A program made the position numbers and the translations under genes. Shown one piece after another: positions 1 through 6,781 of a DNA stretch of 20,408 bases; the stretch's first letter is position 1, and each line of letters begins with the position of its first letter. The notes beneath the pieces are model-generated. The model was not told the DNA's origin. It made no database searches and saw only the letters and a list, made by a program, of their open reading frames with translations. The stretch comes from CAVHXA01 sp963639765 (GTDB taxonomy: Bacteria > Bacillota > Clostridia > Oscillospirales > Oscillospiraceae), in the NCBI GenBank assembly GCA_963639765.1, contig CAVHXA010000031.1:1-20408 (forward strand), in the 5' to 3' direction.

Positions 1-39
1 CTTTCGAAGTCGGCATTTGACCTCGAAAGCCCTTATTTC

Positions 40-80
40 AAGCCTTTTTCGGCGGCATTTGCCCCGGAGAAGGCTTTTTT
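40..80 (+). terminator. Rho-independent terminator of a gene outside the window
   Basis: AAGCCTT (40-46) pairs with AAGGCTT (70-76). The stem continues through wobble pairs and CGG/CCG, with an inner GGC-ATTT-GCC, and is followed by a T run (75-80). The T run lies only on the + side, so it would end transcription entering from the left edge. A smaller hairpin (CTTTCGA 1-7 with TCGAAAG 23-29) precedes it and shares the loop bases GGCATTT. Positions 1-108 also stay open in frame 1 with no start codon, so the 3' end of a coding sequence cannot be fully excluded. Confidence 0.7.
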
Positions 81-213
81 ATTGTATCAAAATCAGCAGG
101 AACATTGACCCTCCCTGGGGAAGAGGAAAAGCATAGCAAATAAATGTCAAGGAACAATTTGATTTTTCTCTGCAACCTTTTGATAAATCTATCTACTTTT
201 TGATTTTTCCCAT

Positions 214-293
214 AAGGGGGTGCAAAGAAAAAATCAGCAGCACACTTTCGGCAAAAAAGAAAAATCCGAGCATTGAGGACTTTGCACCCCCTT
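214..293. repeat. Perfect 14-bp inverted repeat with 52-bp spacer
   Basis: AAGGGGGTGCAAAG (214-227) is the exact reverse complement of CTTTGCACCCCCTT (280-293). The 80-bp element is otherwise AT-rich and codes for nothing visible. No clear target-site duplication flanks it, so a miniature transposable element is possible but unproven. A large RNA hairpin is the other reading. Confidence 0.75.
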
Positions 294-299
294 GCTCGG
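251..299 (-). terminator. Second minus-strand terminator-like hairpin
   Basis: Read on the minus strand, CCGAGCA (299-293) pairs with TGCTCGG (272-266) and is followed directly by ATTTTTCTTTTTT (265-253). It lies downstream of the tRNA-Ser terminator and could be a backup. Its loop contains one arm of the 14-bp inverted repeat, so the two structures are mutually exclusive. Confidence 0.5.
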
Positions 300-331
300 A
301 AAACTGCTTGATATAAGGACTTTTCCAGCAG

Positions 332-379
332 AAAAATAAAAAAGTACGGTAGCCCATTGTATCATGGACTACCGTACTT
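332..379 (-). terminator. tRNA-Ser Rho-independent terminator
   Basis: On the minus strand AAGTACGGTAG (379-369) pairs perfectly with CTACCGTACTT (352-342). A further inner CCAT/ATGG pairing is present, and a TTTTATTTTT tail (341-332) follows. It begins three bases after the tRNA 3' CCA, the expected place for the end of a single-gene tRNA transcript. Confidence 0.88.
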
Positions 380-381
380 CG

Positions 382-472
382 TGGCGGAGCGGGTGGGATT
401 CGAACCCACGGTACCGTTGCCGGTACACCTGATTTCGAGTCAGGGCCGTTATAACCACTTCGATACCGCTCC
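382..472 (-). tRNA. tRNA-Ser, anticodon CGA (reads UCG)
   Basis: Read on the minus strand this 91-nt gene has a perfect 7-bp acceptor stem (GGAGCGG 472-466 with CCGCTCC 392-386), discriminator G and an encoded CCA. The anticodon arm is CCTGA-CTCGAAA-TCAGG, placing CGA at positions 34-36. The T arm contains GTGGG-TTCGAAT-CCCAC. A long variable arm makes it class II, which together with the anticodon identifies serine. It is transcribed away from the pilus genes, with its own promoter upstream and terminator downstream. Confidence 0.96.
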
Positions 473-498
473 GTGTGGCTGCCGGAGGCAACGGTGCA

Positions 499-527
499 AG
501 CATAGCCGATTCGCGCGGATTTGTCAA
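499..527 (-). promoter_or_regulatory. Sigma-A promoter of tRNA-Ser
   Basis: On the minus strand a perfect -35 TTGACA (527-522) is followed by exactly 17 bases and a -10 TATGCT (504-499). The predicted start near 492 leaves about 20 nt before the tRNA 5' end at 472. Confidence 0.85.
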
Positions 528-531
528 GACC

Positions 532-576
532 CGGAAACAGACCGGGGCAGGGGACGGAAACAGACCGGGCAGGGGA
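532..576. repeat. Two tandem copies of a 22-23 bp repeat
   Basis: CGGAAACAGACCGGGGCAGG at 532 (unit 532-554) is repeated directly at 555-576 with one G missing. It lies between the divergent tRNA-Ser and pilB promoters. It could be a replication-slippage product or a protein-binding site; nothing in the sequence decides. Confidence 0.7.
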
Positions 577-630
577 GAAGCACGGAGCAAAGCGCGAAAA
601 TCGCACCAATTCGCCTTTTGGAGTATTCCG

Positions 631-658
631 GCAGGACATCCTGCAAGTCATGCTTGCA
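631..658. promoter_or_regulatory. Palindromes overlapping the pilB -35 box, operator candidate
   Basis: GCAGGA-CA-TCCTGC (631-644) is a perfect 6+2+6 palindrome. It overlaps a second inverted repeat, TGCAAG (642-647) with CTTGCA (653-658), whose right arm covers most of the -35 hexamer (654-659). Symmetric sites touching a -35 box are typical of operators for dimeric regulators. No regulator gene is in the window, so the partner is unknown. Confidence 0.4.
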
Positions 659-682
659 AAAATACACAAAAGATGTTAATAT
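654..682 (+). promoter_or_regulatory. Probable sigma-A promoter of the pil operon
   Basis: TTGCAA (654-659) lies exactly 17 bases upstream of TAATAT (677-682). A start near 689 would give a leader of about 95 nt before the pilB GTG. It is the best promoter-like sequence seen upstream of the pilus genes and faces away from the tRNA promoter. Confidence 0.65.
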
Positions 683-695
683 CTAAGCAGTGTGA

Positions 696-763
696 GCTGC
701 GGGGGGTTGGTGTATCCATTTTCGGATACATACCGGGCAGGTCCCGGTTCCGGCGGCCGCAGC
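696..763 (+). promoter_or_regulatory. Structured pilB leader, possible cis-regulatory RNA
   Basis: Three stems can form together. A closing helix is GCTGCGG (696-702) with CCGCAGC (757-763). One hairpin is TGTATCC (711-717) with GGATACA (724-730), loop ATTTTC. The other is ACCGGG (732-737) with CCCGGT (743-748), loop CAGGT. All helices are perfect Watson-Crick pairs and together make a three-way junction ending 8 nt before the GGAGG of pilB. I do not see the conserved bases of the c-di-GMP-I riboswitch (GCAAA-type segments and a GAAA tetraloop), so I do not assign a known class. The fold was found by eye and is inference. Confidence 0.4.
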
Positions 764-783
764 AAGGATTCGGAGGTGGTTTT

Positions 784-2475
784 GTGGCCTATATGCGTCT
801 TGGCGATCTTCTCATCGCCGCCGGTGCCATCAGTCAGCAGCAGCTCGACGAAGCTCTTGAGCTGCAAAAGCAGACGGGTCAGCGTCTGGGTGATGTTCTG
901 ATCGATCACCACATTATCACCGAGCACCAGCTCATTGAAGCACTGCAGATGCAGCTGGGCGTTGACTTTATCGACCTTACGGCCGTGTCCATCCCGATCG
1001 AGCTTGCAAGGTTCGTGCCGCGGGCCATTGCACGCAAATACTGCGTGGTGCCCGTAAAGCTCGTCAAAGACGAGCTGTATGTTGCCATGAGCGACCCGCT
1101 CAACTTTGTGGCGCAGGAAGAAATCAAAGCCGCCAGCCGCAAGCAGGTTGTTCCCATGATTGCCACCCGCACGGCCACCGAGCAGGCCATTTCCACCCTA
1201 TACGGCAGCGAAGGCACGGCCCGTGCCATCGAAGACATGAAGCGCGAGGCGGGGAGTGCCAGCACCGACATCGTTCCCGTTCAGATGACGCAGACTGCCG
1301 AGGCCGAGTCCACGGCACCCACCATCCGCTTTGTCAATTCCATCATCGAGCGAGCCGTGTCCGAACGGGCAAGCGACATTCACCTCGAGCCGCAAGACGG
1401 CGAAATGGTCGTGCGCATGCGTATCGACGGCCTGCTGCACAGGATCCTCACGGTGCCCGCCAACCTGCAGACCACCGTCATCTCCCGTCTCAAGATCATG
1501 GGCGGCATGAATATCTCCGAACACAAAATCCCGCAGGACGGCCGCGCTATGGTCACCGTAAAGCAGCACGAGATCGATCTGCGTATCTCGTCCATGCCCA
1601 CGGTCTACGGCGAAAAGATCGTTCTGCGTCTTCTCGACAAATCCGGGCAGAATATTTCCAGCGAGACAATCGGCCTGACCGGGCGCGACCTCGAAAAATA
1701 TCGGGCCCTTCTCAAAAACAGCAGCGGGGTCATCCTTATCGTTGGCCCAACGGGCTCGGGCAAGTCCACCACCATGTGCGCCATGCTGCAGGAGCTCAGC
1801 TGCGAGGAAACCAACATCATGACCCTCGAAGACCCTGTCGAATACAACATTGCGGGCGTTAACCAGTGCCAGATCAACGAAAAAACCGGCATGACCTTTG
1901 CCGCCGGCCTGCGCGCCATTCTGCGTCAGGACCCGGACGTAATCTCCGTCGGTGAGATCCGCGACGGAGAAACGGGCGCGATTGCCATCCGCTCGGCCAT
2001 CACGGGCCATCTGGTTCTGTCTACACTCCACACCAACGACTCTGTTGCCGCGATCGACCGTCTGTCCGACATCGGCGTTGAGCCCTACCTGATCGCTAGC
2101 GCTCTGCGCGGGGTGATCTCGCAGCGGCTGGTGCGCAGGATCTGTCCTGCCTGCCGCAGGGCCTATACCCCCGATGCCGAGGAAAGGTCGCTTCTGGGTC
2201 TGCGCCCCGAGGACAACGTTTCCTTCTATCGCGGCGAGGGCTGTGCCGAGTGCTACCACACCGGCTATCGCGGCCGACTCGGCGTATTCGAGATTCTCAC
2301 CATCAACGGCACGCTGCGCACCCTCATCACACGCGGCGCCTCCTACGACGAGCTCTATGCCGCCGCGCAGCAGACCGACTTTACGCCCATGCGCGAGGCC
2401 TGCCGTGCGCTGGTTTTAAATGGCGAGACCACGGCTGCCGAGGCTGCGCGTGCCATCAATTCCACCATTACCTGA
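784..2475 (+). CDS. pilB: PilB-type T4P extension ATPase
   Basis: Cytoplasmic hexameric ATPase of the GspE/PulE/PilB family that powers pilin polymerisation. The 563-residue product has an N-terminal MshEN/GspE-N domain (about residues 5-160, opening RLGDLLIAAGAI). The C-terminal motor domain shows Walker A GPTGSGKST (321-329), Asp box LEDPVEY (348-354) and Walker B LRQDPDVISVGEIRD (380-394). A CxxC...CxxC zinc site (C454, C457, C487, C490) is characteristic of the extension-type ATPases and absent from PilT. The start is GTG 784, seven bases after GGAGG (772-776). The in-frame ATG at 793 is too far from the ribosome site, and the longer open frame running back into the tRNA has no support. 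It is the first gene of the cluster, 15 bp before pilT. Length and motifs are normal for the family. Confidence 0.95.
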   Translation: MAYMRLGDLLIAAGAISQQQLDEALELQKQTGQRLGDVLIDHHIITEHQLIEALQMQLGVDFIDLTAVSIPIELARFVPRAIARKYCVVPVKLVKDELYVAMSDPLNFVAQEEIKAASRKQVVPMIATRTATEQAISTLYGSEGTARAIEDMKREAGSASTDIVPVQMTQTAEAESTAPTIRFVNSIIERAVSERASDIHLEPQDGEMVVRMRIDGLLHRILTVPANLQTTVISRLKIMGGMNISEHKIPQDGRAMVTVKQHEIDLRISSMPTVYGEKIVLRLLDKSGQNISSETIGLTGRDLEKYRALLKNSSGVILIVGPTGSGKSTTMCAMLQELSCEETNIMTLEDPVEYNIAGVNQCQINEKTGMTFAAGLRAILRQDPDVISVGEIRDGETGAIAIRSAITGHLVLSTLHTNDSVAAIDRLSDIGVEPYLIASALRGVISQRLVRRICPACRRAYTPDAEERSLLGLRPEDNVSFYRGEGCAECYHTGYRGRLGVFEILTINGTLRTLITRGASYDELYAAAQQTDFTPMREACRALVLNGETTAAEAARAINSTIT

Positions 2476-2490
2476 CGGGAGGTCGGTTCC

Positions 2491-3558
2491 ATGCCCGATA
2501 TCGAGGCTCTGATCGCGCAGGCCCGGCAGGCCGGCGCTTCGGATATCCATATAGTGTGCGCAATGCCCGTGATGTGCCGGATCGACGGTTCTGTCGAGGC
2601 ACTGACCAACACGCCCCTGACGCACGAAGACTGCGAGAGCTATGCGCGTGCGCTTGCGGGCGAGGCCTACGACGCCATGCAGCGGATCGGTGAGCTCGAT
2701 CTTTCGCGTTCGTTTGCGTGCGGTGCGCGCACCCGTATCAATCTCTTCCGCCAGCGCGGGTCCGTTTCGGCGGCCATCCGCATTCTGGCAGACCATATCC
2801 CCGATCTGGACGAGCTTTCGCTGCCGGCGGTTTTCTCCGAATTTCCCGAATATCGCAGCGGCATCGTCCTCATCACGGGCGAAACGGGCTCAGGCAAGTC
2901 CACCACGCTGGCAGCCCTGCTCAACCGCATCAACCACACCCGCCGGGCCCACATCATCACGCTCGAAGACCCGATTGAATACATCTACACGCCCGACCGC
3001 TGCATCATCAACCAGCGTGAGATCGGCACCGACACCCGCAGCTATGCCGACGGTCTGCGCTCCATTCTGCGCGAAGACCCCGACGTCATCCTCATCGGCG
3101 AGATGCGTGACCTGCCCACCATCGAAACGGCGCTTACCGCCGCCGAAACGGGGCATCTGGTATTTGCCACCCTGCACACCAACTCTGCGGCCGATTCCGT
3201 CGACCGCATGGTCAACGTCTTTCCCGACGGGCAGCAGAAGCAGATCCGTCTGCAGGTTTCCACCACACTGCGGGCCGTGGTCTCGCAGCAGCTGCTTGTG
3301 CGCAAGGCCGGCAGGGGCCGGGTGATGGCCTGCGAAATCATGGTGGTCAACAGCGCCATCCGCAACCTCATCCGCGAGGGCAAGACTCCGCAGATCGACA
3401 GCTTCATCACGATGAACGCCCAGAACGGCAGCATCACCATGGACAATGCCCTGCAAAAGCTGGTGCGCGAGGGCGTGATCTCTCAGGAAACGGCCCTGTC
3501 CCACGCGCGGGACCGCGAAGCCTTTCAAACTGCATCGGCCGCGAGCCGCAGATTCTAA
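2491..3558 (+). CDS. pilT: PilT-type T4P retraction ATPase
   Basis: Cytoplasmic hexameric ATPase that depolymerises the pilus, producing retraction and twitching movement. The 355-residue protein has the PilT size. It shows Walker A GETGSGKST (130-138), Asp box LEDPIEY (158-164), Walker B LREDPDVILIGEMRD (193-207) and His box GHLVFATLHTNS (221-232). The PilT signature AIRNLIREGK (289-298) is the C-terminal motif required for retraction in known PilT proteins. No tetracysteine zinc site is present, which separates it from PilB. The ATG at 2491 follows GGGAGG (2478-2483). Its place between pilB and pilC suggests co-transcription, so the pili are predicted to be retractile rather than static. 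Confidence 0.94.
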   Translation: MPDIEALIAQARQAGASDIHIVCAMPVMCRIDGSVEALTNTPLTHEDCESYARALAGEAYDAMQRIGELDLSRSFACGARTRINLFRQRGSVSAAIRILADHIPDLDELSLPAVFSEFPEYRSGIVLITGETGSGKSTTLAALLNRINHTRRAHIITLEDPIEYIYTPDRCIINQREIGTDTRSYADGLRSILREDPDVILIGEMRDLPTIETALTAAETGHLVFATLHTNSAADSVDRMVNVFPDGQQKQIRLQVSTTLRAVVSQQLLVRKAGRGRVMACEIMVVNSAIRNLIREGKTPQIDSFITMNAQNGSITMDNALQKLVREGVISQETALSHARDREAFQTASAASRRF

Positions 3559-3576
3559 AAAAGGGGGGCTGCTCCG

Positions 3577-4782
3577 TTGACAACCTACAAATACAAAGGA
3601 CTGTCTGCCGACGGGGTAAAGGTCTCCGGCGTCATTCAGGCCTACGACGAATTCGAAGCCGTTTCCAGCCTGCGCGATACCTGCTCCATCATCACAAAAA
3701 TCGAGCCCGTCAAAGAATCCCGCATGGGCGGCCTGCGTGCCGGCCGGCTCCGGATCAAAGACAAGGAGCTTGCCATCATCTGCAGCCAGTTTGCCATCAT
3801 CCTCACCTCGGGTCTTTCGATCGACCGCTGCGTGCAGATGGTTGCGGCGCAGGCAAAAAGCCGCGACATGCGCGTGATGCTCGAGATGGTGGGCGAGGAT
3901 GTCGCCGCCGGCTACGGGCTGGCACAGAGCTTTGAAAACCACTGTCCGACCCTGCCCGCAACCTTCATCGAAACCGTCCGCGCGGGCGAGCAGGCCGGTA
4001 CGCTCGAGATCTGCTTTGAGCGGCTGCACGACTATTTCGACAAATCCGCAAAGACCCGTGCCAAGATCATCAGCACGCTGACCTATCCCGCCATGGTGAT
4101 CGTGGTTGCGATTATCGTCTTTTTCATCATCATGATTGTGGCCGTGCCCATGTTTACCGCCACTTTCCGCGAGCTGGGCACCGACCTGCCCAAAATCACG
4201 CTGGCCCTGATGGCCTTTTCCGACTTCCTCACCCGCTTCTGGTGGGCGATTATCGGCGTGATTCTGCTGTTTTTCATGGCAAGGCTGCTCGAGCGGCGCA
4301 CCGAAAAGGGCCGCATCCGGCAGGCCGAGGGCAAGCTGTTCCGGTCGCCGCTGCGGCGCATCCACTCCATGAATGCGGCTTCGCAGTTTGCCTCCACGAT
4401 GGCAACCATGCTCACGGCGGGCCTGCCCATTCTGCGCGCACTTGAGGTCACGGCCGGGGTTGTAACCAACTACGCCTTTGGCCGGGCGATCCGCTCCGTG
4501 CGGCAGGGGGTCGAGCAGGGCCGCAGCATGGCCGACTGCATGGCCGAGGACAAACGCTTTCCCGCCATGCTCACCGAAATGACGGGCGTGGGCGAGCGCT
4601 CGGGCAACCTCGAGGAAACGCTCACCGTTGTCGGCAGCTACTTCGACAACGAGGTCTCCATCACAACCGACCGGCTGCTTTCTCTGCTGGAGCCGTGCAT
4701 CACCATCGGGCTTGCCGTGATCACCGTCATTCTGCTTCTGGCCGTGTATCTGCCGCTGTTTGCGATGTACGCAAGCGTCTGA
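3577..4782 (+). CDS. pilC: PilC-type T4P inner-membrane platform protein
   Basis: Polytopic GspF/PilC-family protein that sits in the cytoplasmic membrane and couples PilB and PilT to pilin movement. The 401-residue product has two copies of the T2SSF domain. One is about residues 64-190 (starting near ELAIICSQFAIILTSG) and the other about 265-390 (SQFASTMATMLTAGLPILRA). Three hydrophobic segments lie near 170-192, 222-240 and 376-399, the usual topology. The start is TTG at 3577, eight bases after a purine-rich AAGGGGGG (3561-3568); no better in-frame start is nearby. The gap to pilT is 18 bp. A gap of 231 bp follows, the first break in tight spacing. Confidence 0.93.
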   Translation: MTTYKYKGLSADGVKVSGVIQAYDEFEAVSSLRDTCSIITKIEPVKESRMGGLRAGRLRIKDKELAIICSQFAIILTSGLSIDRCVQMVAAQAKSRDMRVMLEMVGEDVAAGYGLAQSFENHCPTLPATFIETVRAGEQAGTLEICFERLHDYFDKSAKTRAKIISTLTYPAMVIVVAIIVFFIIMIVAVPMFTATFRELGTDLPKITLALMAFSDFLTRFWWAIIGVILLFFMARLLERRTEKGRIRQAEGKLFRSPLRRIHSMNAASQFASTMATMLTAGLPILRALEVTAGVVTNYAFGRAIRSVRQGVEQGRSMADCMAEDKRFPAMLTEMTGVGERSGNLEETLTVVGSYFDNEVSITTDRLLSLLEPCITIGLAVITVILLLAVYLPLFAMYASV

Positions 4783-5013
4783 CAAACACCTACAAACCCG
4801 TTACCATCACCGCGACACCGCGCGAGGATCTGCTGTTTTCGGTCTGCGGGCCGGAACCTTTTGCGAAAAAATTCGTCCAATCTCTGGTGGACCTTTTTCG
4901 GAGAGGCTTTGCGCGGGGCAGCCCTGCGGGGCGTTCCTTCGGTATCTGCGCGTGGGCATAACCCACCCATGCGTCGATATAAATACATTATTTTGAAAAG
5001 GAGTTTGATTCCC
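4783..5013 (+). other. pilC-pilA spacer, possible attenuator and weak promoter
   Basis: No gene is supported here. GTCCA (4875-4879) can pair with TGGAC (4888-4892) just before TTTTT (4894-4898), a weak terminator-like hairpin. GTGGG-CATAA-CCCAC (4952-4966) is a second small hairpin. TATAAA (4978-4983) could be a -10 box, but no good -35 lies 16-18 bp upstream. Partial termination plus a separate pilA promoter would fit the higher demand for pilin, but this is inference. Confidence 0.35.
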
Positions 5014-5463
5014 ATGATCTCCAAGCTCATGAAAAAGGACAACCGTGGCTTTACCCTCATGGAAATGCTCATTGTTGTCGCTATCATCGCAATCCTTGTT
5101 GCCATCATGATCCCCACCATGACCAACCAGCTTGAAAAGGCCCGGCAGACTGCAGACCTGGCAAATATTCGGTCTGCGTATGCAGAGGCTATGGTTGAAG
5201 CTCTCCAAAGCGACACTGCTACAGGCAAATCCGAGTTTACCCTGACGAAGACACATACCAGCTTTGACAAGGTGACTGTGCCTGATTACCTGCAGAAGGG
5301 CGAACAGGAAACGACAAACGGGAATAGCACAACTGTTGAAGTTAAGCCTTACACGGGCTGGGACGACGTGACGAAGAGCGTTGCGAAAGATAAGCAGACG
5401 TTCACGCTGACTGTGGACGGCGCGGGTGTCATTACTTACGCAAAGAAAACGACAACTACTTAA
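5014..5463 (+). CDS. pilA: Type IV pilin, probable major subunit
   Basis: Prepilin whose mature form would polymerise into the pilus shaft. The 149-residue product has a short basic leader ending DNRG, then FTLMEMLIVVAIIAIL. This is a textbook class III signal with cleavage after G12, Phe at +1 and Glu at +5. The hydrophobic helix runs to about residue 35. The C-terminal globular part (about 40-149) is Thr-rich and has no cysteine pair, unlike Gram-negative PilA with its disulfide D-loop. The ATG at 5014 follows AAAAGGAG (4996-5003). The longer upstream open frame has no ribosome site and would bury the leader. It is called the major pilin because it is the small, simple pilin beside the assembly genes; abundance is not shown by sequence. 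Confidence 0.88.
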   Translation: MISKLMKKDNRGFTLMEMLIVVAIIAILVAIMIPTMTNQLEKARQTADLANIRSAYAEAMVEALQSDTATGKSEFTLTKTHTSFDKVTVPDYLQKGEQETTNGNSTTVEVKPYTGWDDVTKSVAKDKQTFTLTVDGAGVITYAKKTTTT

Positions 5464-5636
5464 TCTGGTGGCTGATTGGCCCTTTTAAAATGGTGACAAC
5501 CTGACTCTCTTTATCTTGCGGAAACATGTTCTTGATTGATTCCGCATATTGTTATCGCTTTGATTTCTATTCGATGAAATCGGGACGAATGGTTCATCGT
5601 TGCCGTGAGCCAATCCAATTGAAGGAGCTGAATACC
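5464..5636 (+). other. pilA-pilD spacer
   Basis: This stretch is AT-richer than its neighbours. TGCGGAA (5517-5523) and TTCCGCA (5540-5546) form a perfect 7-bp inverted repeat with a 16-base loop. No T tract follows, so it is not a normal terminator; it could stabilise the pilA message 3' end. No convincing promoter is seen. Confidence 0.3.
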
Positions 5637-6422
5637 ATGCTGCACCTGACAACCGCTCTGGATGTATATCTCGGAATCCTGGCCTTTGTGCTGGGTGCAT
5701 GCATGGGCAGCTTTCTGAATTGCCTCGCGTGGCGCATTGTCCACCACGAATCGGTTGTGCGCGGCCGCTCGCACTGTGATCTCTGCGGCCGCGCGCTCAC
5801 CGTGCGCGATCTGATTCCGCTTGTCTCGTTTGCCCTGTGCCGCGGCCGCTGCCGCCACTGCGGGCAAAAGCTTTCAGTCGGTCATGTGTGGGCCGAGGCG
5901 ATCAGCGGCCTTGCCTTTGTGCTGCTGCTGTTCCGCTATGATATTTCGCTCCAAGCCCTCGAAATGCTGCTGCTGACCTGCATCCTGCTGGCAGCGAGCT
6001 TCGCCGATTTGGAGGGAACGATCATCCCCGACCGCCTGATCGCGGCCGGGATTGTGTTTCGCATTCCGTTTTTCTTCTGTCTGCCCGACGGGGCAGGCCA
6101 GCTGAAGGCTGCGCTGCTGGGCGGCTTTGCCGTGGGCGGCGGTCTGCTTGTGCTGGTGCTGATCTACGAAAAAATCAAAAAGGTCACCGCCATGGGCGGG
6201 GGAGACCTCAAGCTGCTGTTTCTCACCGGCCTGTATCTGGGCTGGCAGCAAAACCTGCTCTGCCTGCTGCTGGCCTGTGTGCTGGGCATTGCGTTCGGGC
6301 TGATTCAGCAGAAACGAAAAGGCAAGGGGCTTTTCCCCTGGGGGCCGTCTATTTCCGCAGCGGCCTTTGTGTGTCTGCTCGTCGGCGACCGCATCCTCTC
6401 CGCCTACATGAGCCTGTTCTGA
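5637..6422 (+). CDS. pilD: Prepilin peptidase and N-methyltransferase (PilD, A24 family)
   Basis: Membrane aspartic peptidase that cuts leaders from prepilins after Gly and usually methylates the new N-terminus. The 261-residue product opens with a membrane segment and the GSFLNCLAWRI motif (24-34) of the DiS_P_DiS domain. A cytoplasmic loop follows with zinc cysteines C47, C50, C72 and C75. The catalytic aspartates are D124 (in SFADLEGTIIPD) and D190 (in GGGDLKLL). Several hydrophobic helices and a GPSIS segment near the end complete the family pattern. The ATG at 5637 follows AAGGAG (5622-5627); the ATG at 5526 lacks a ribosome site. It is the only prepilin peptidase in the window, so it presumably processes PilA, the giant pilin-like protein and the minor pilins. 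Confidence 0.95.
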   Translation: MLHLTTALDVYLGILAFVLGACMGSFLNCLAWRIVHHESVVRGRSHCDLCGRALTVRDLIPLVSFALCRGRCRHCGQKLSVGHVWAEAISGLAFVLLLFRYDISLQALEMLLLTCILLAASFADLEGTIIPDRLIAAGIVFRIPFFFCLPDGAGQLKAALLGGFAVGGGLLVLVLIYEKIKKVTAMGGGDLKLLFLTGLYLGWQQNLLCLLLACVLGIAFGLIQQKRKGKGLFPWGPSISAAAFVCLLVGDRILSAYMSLF

Positions 6423-6440
6423 AAGGCCCTCCCACCGGGG

Positions 6441-6729
6441 GCGATGCTGCCCGCCGGGGTTTATAACGAATCGTCGGTCCGCGAAGAACCGATTCTCTTC
6501 TGAAAAAACCGAAGGTCCCCATGGAATGGGGACGAAAACCCTCCCTCTTGCTCCCCCTCCCGCCGGGAGGGGGCCGGGGGGTGGGCGATGCTGCCCGCCG
6601 GGGTTTATAACGAATCATCGGTCCGCGAAGAACCGATTCTCTTCTGAAAAACCGAAGGTCCCCATGGAATGGGGACGAGGACCCTCCCTCTTGCTCCCCC
6701 TCCCGCCGGGAGGGGGCCGGGGGGTGGGC
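6441..6729. repeat. Two tandem ~144-bp units with nested GC-rich hairpins
   Basis: Unit 1 (6441-6584) is repeated at 6585-6729 with a single-base deletion and few substitutions. Each unit contains hairpin A, GTCCCCAT-GGA-ATGGGGAC (6515-6533 and 6658-6676). Each also contains hairpin B, CCCCCTCCC-GCC-GGGAGGGGG (6553-6573 and 6696-6716). Between the unit start and hairpin A, TCGGT and ACCGA segments can also pair. Related sequence recurs at 20158-20311. The block fills the pilD-pilM gap, has no open frame with a ribosome site, and could attenuate or process the polycistronic message. Confidence 0.85.
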
Positions 6730-6781
6730 AGTACCCTCGTGGGGTGTTCTCCGAAAAACAAACGAAGGTGAGGTCTGGCAT

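Larger units (their letters stand above)
81..331. other. AT-rich non-coding spacer
   Basis: I see no open frame here with a ribosome site. The stretch is AT-rich compared with the pilus genes and contains only the inverted repeat and the terminator-like hairpin listed separately. Confidence 0.6.

Noticed and set aside
1..108. Open frame at the left edge that could be the C-terminus of a protein
   Set aside because: It has no visible start and matches no family I recognise, and a good + strand terminator lies inside it. It is left as terminator sequence with this caveat.
532..576. CRISPR-like repeat
   Set aside because: There are only two directly abutting copies with no spacer between them, so it is a simple tandem duplication.
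696..763. Known c-di-GMP-I (GEMM) riboswitch upstream of pilB
   Set aside because: The conserved GEMM segments and the GAAA tetraloop are absent. Only the generic three-way fold remains, so no class was assigned.
475..783. Upstream extension of pilB from an ATG at 475
   Set aside because: It starts at the tRNA-Ser edge, runs through both promoters and the structured leader, and has no ribosome site. The GTG at 784 has GGAGG at correct spacing and begins the conserved MshEN domain.
2890..4785. 631-codon minus-strand open frame
   Set aside because: It is a shadow of pilT and pilC: Gly/His/Asp-rich composition, no ribosome site, no domain, and it covers two certain genes on the other strand.
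5526..5636. Longer pilD start at ATG 5526
   Set aside because: There is no ribosome site and the added residues are polar and unlike the family. The ATG at 5637 has AAGGAG and gives the normal N-terminal membrane helix.
6441..6729. CRISPR array or coding repeats between pilD and pilM
   Set aside because: The units are 144 bp, abutting and internally palindromic, with no unique spacers. Reading frames through them lack ribosome sites.
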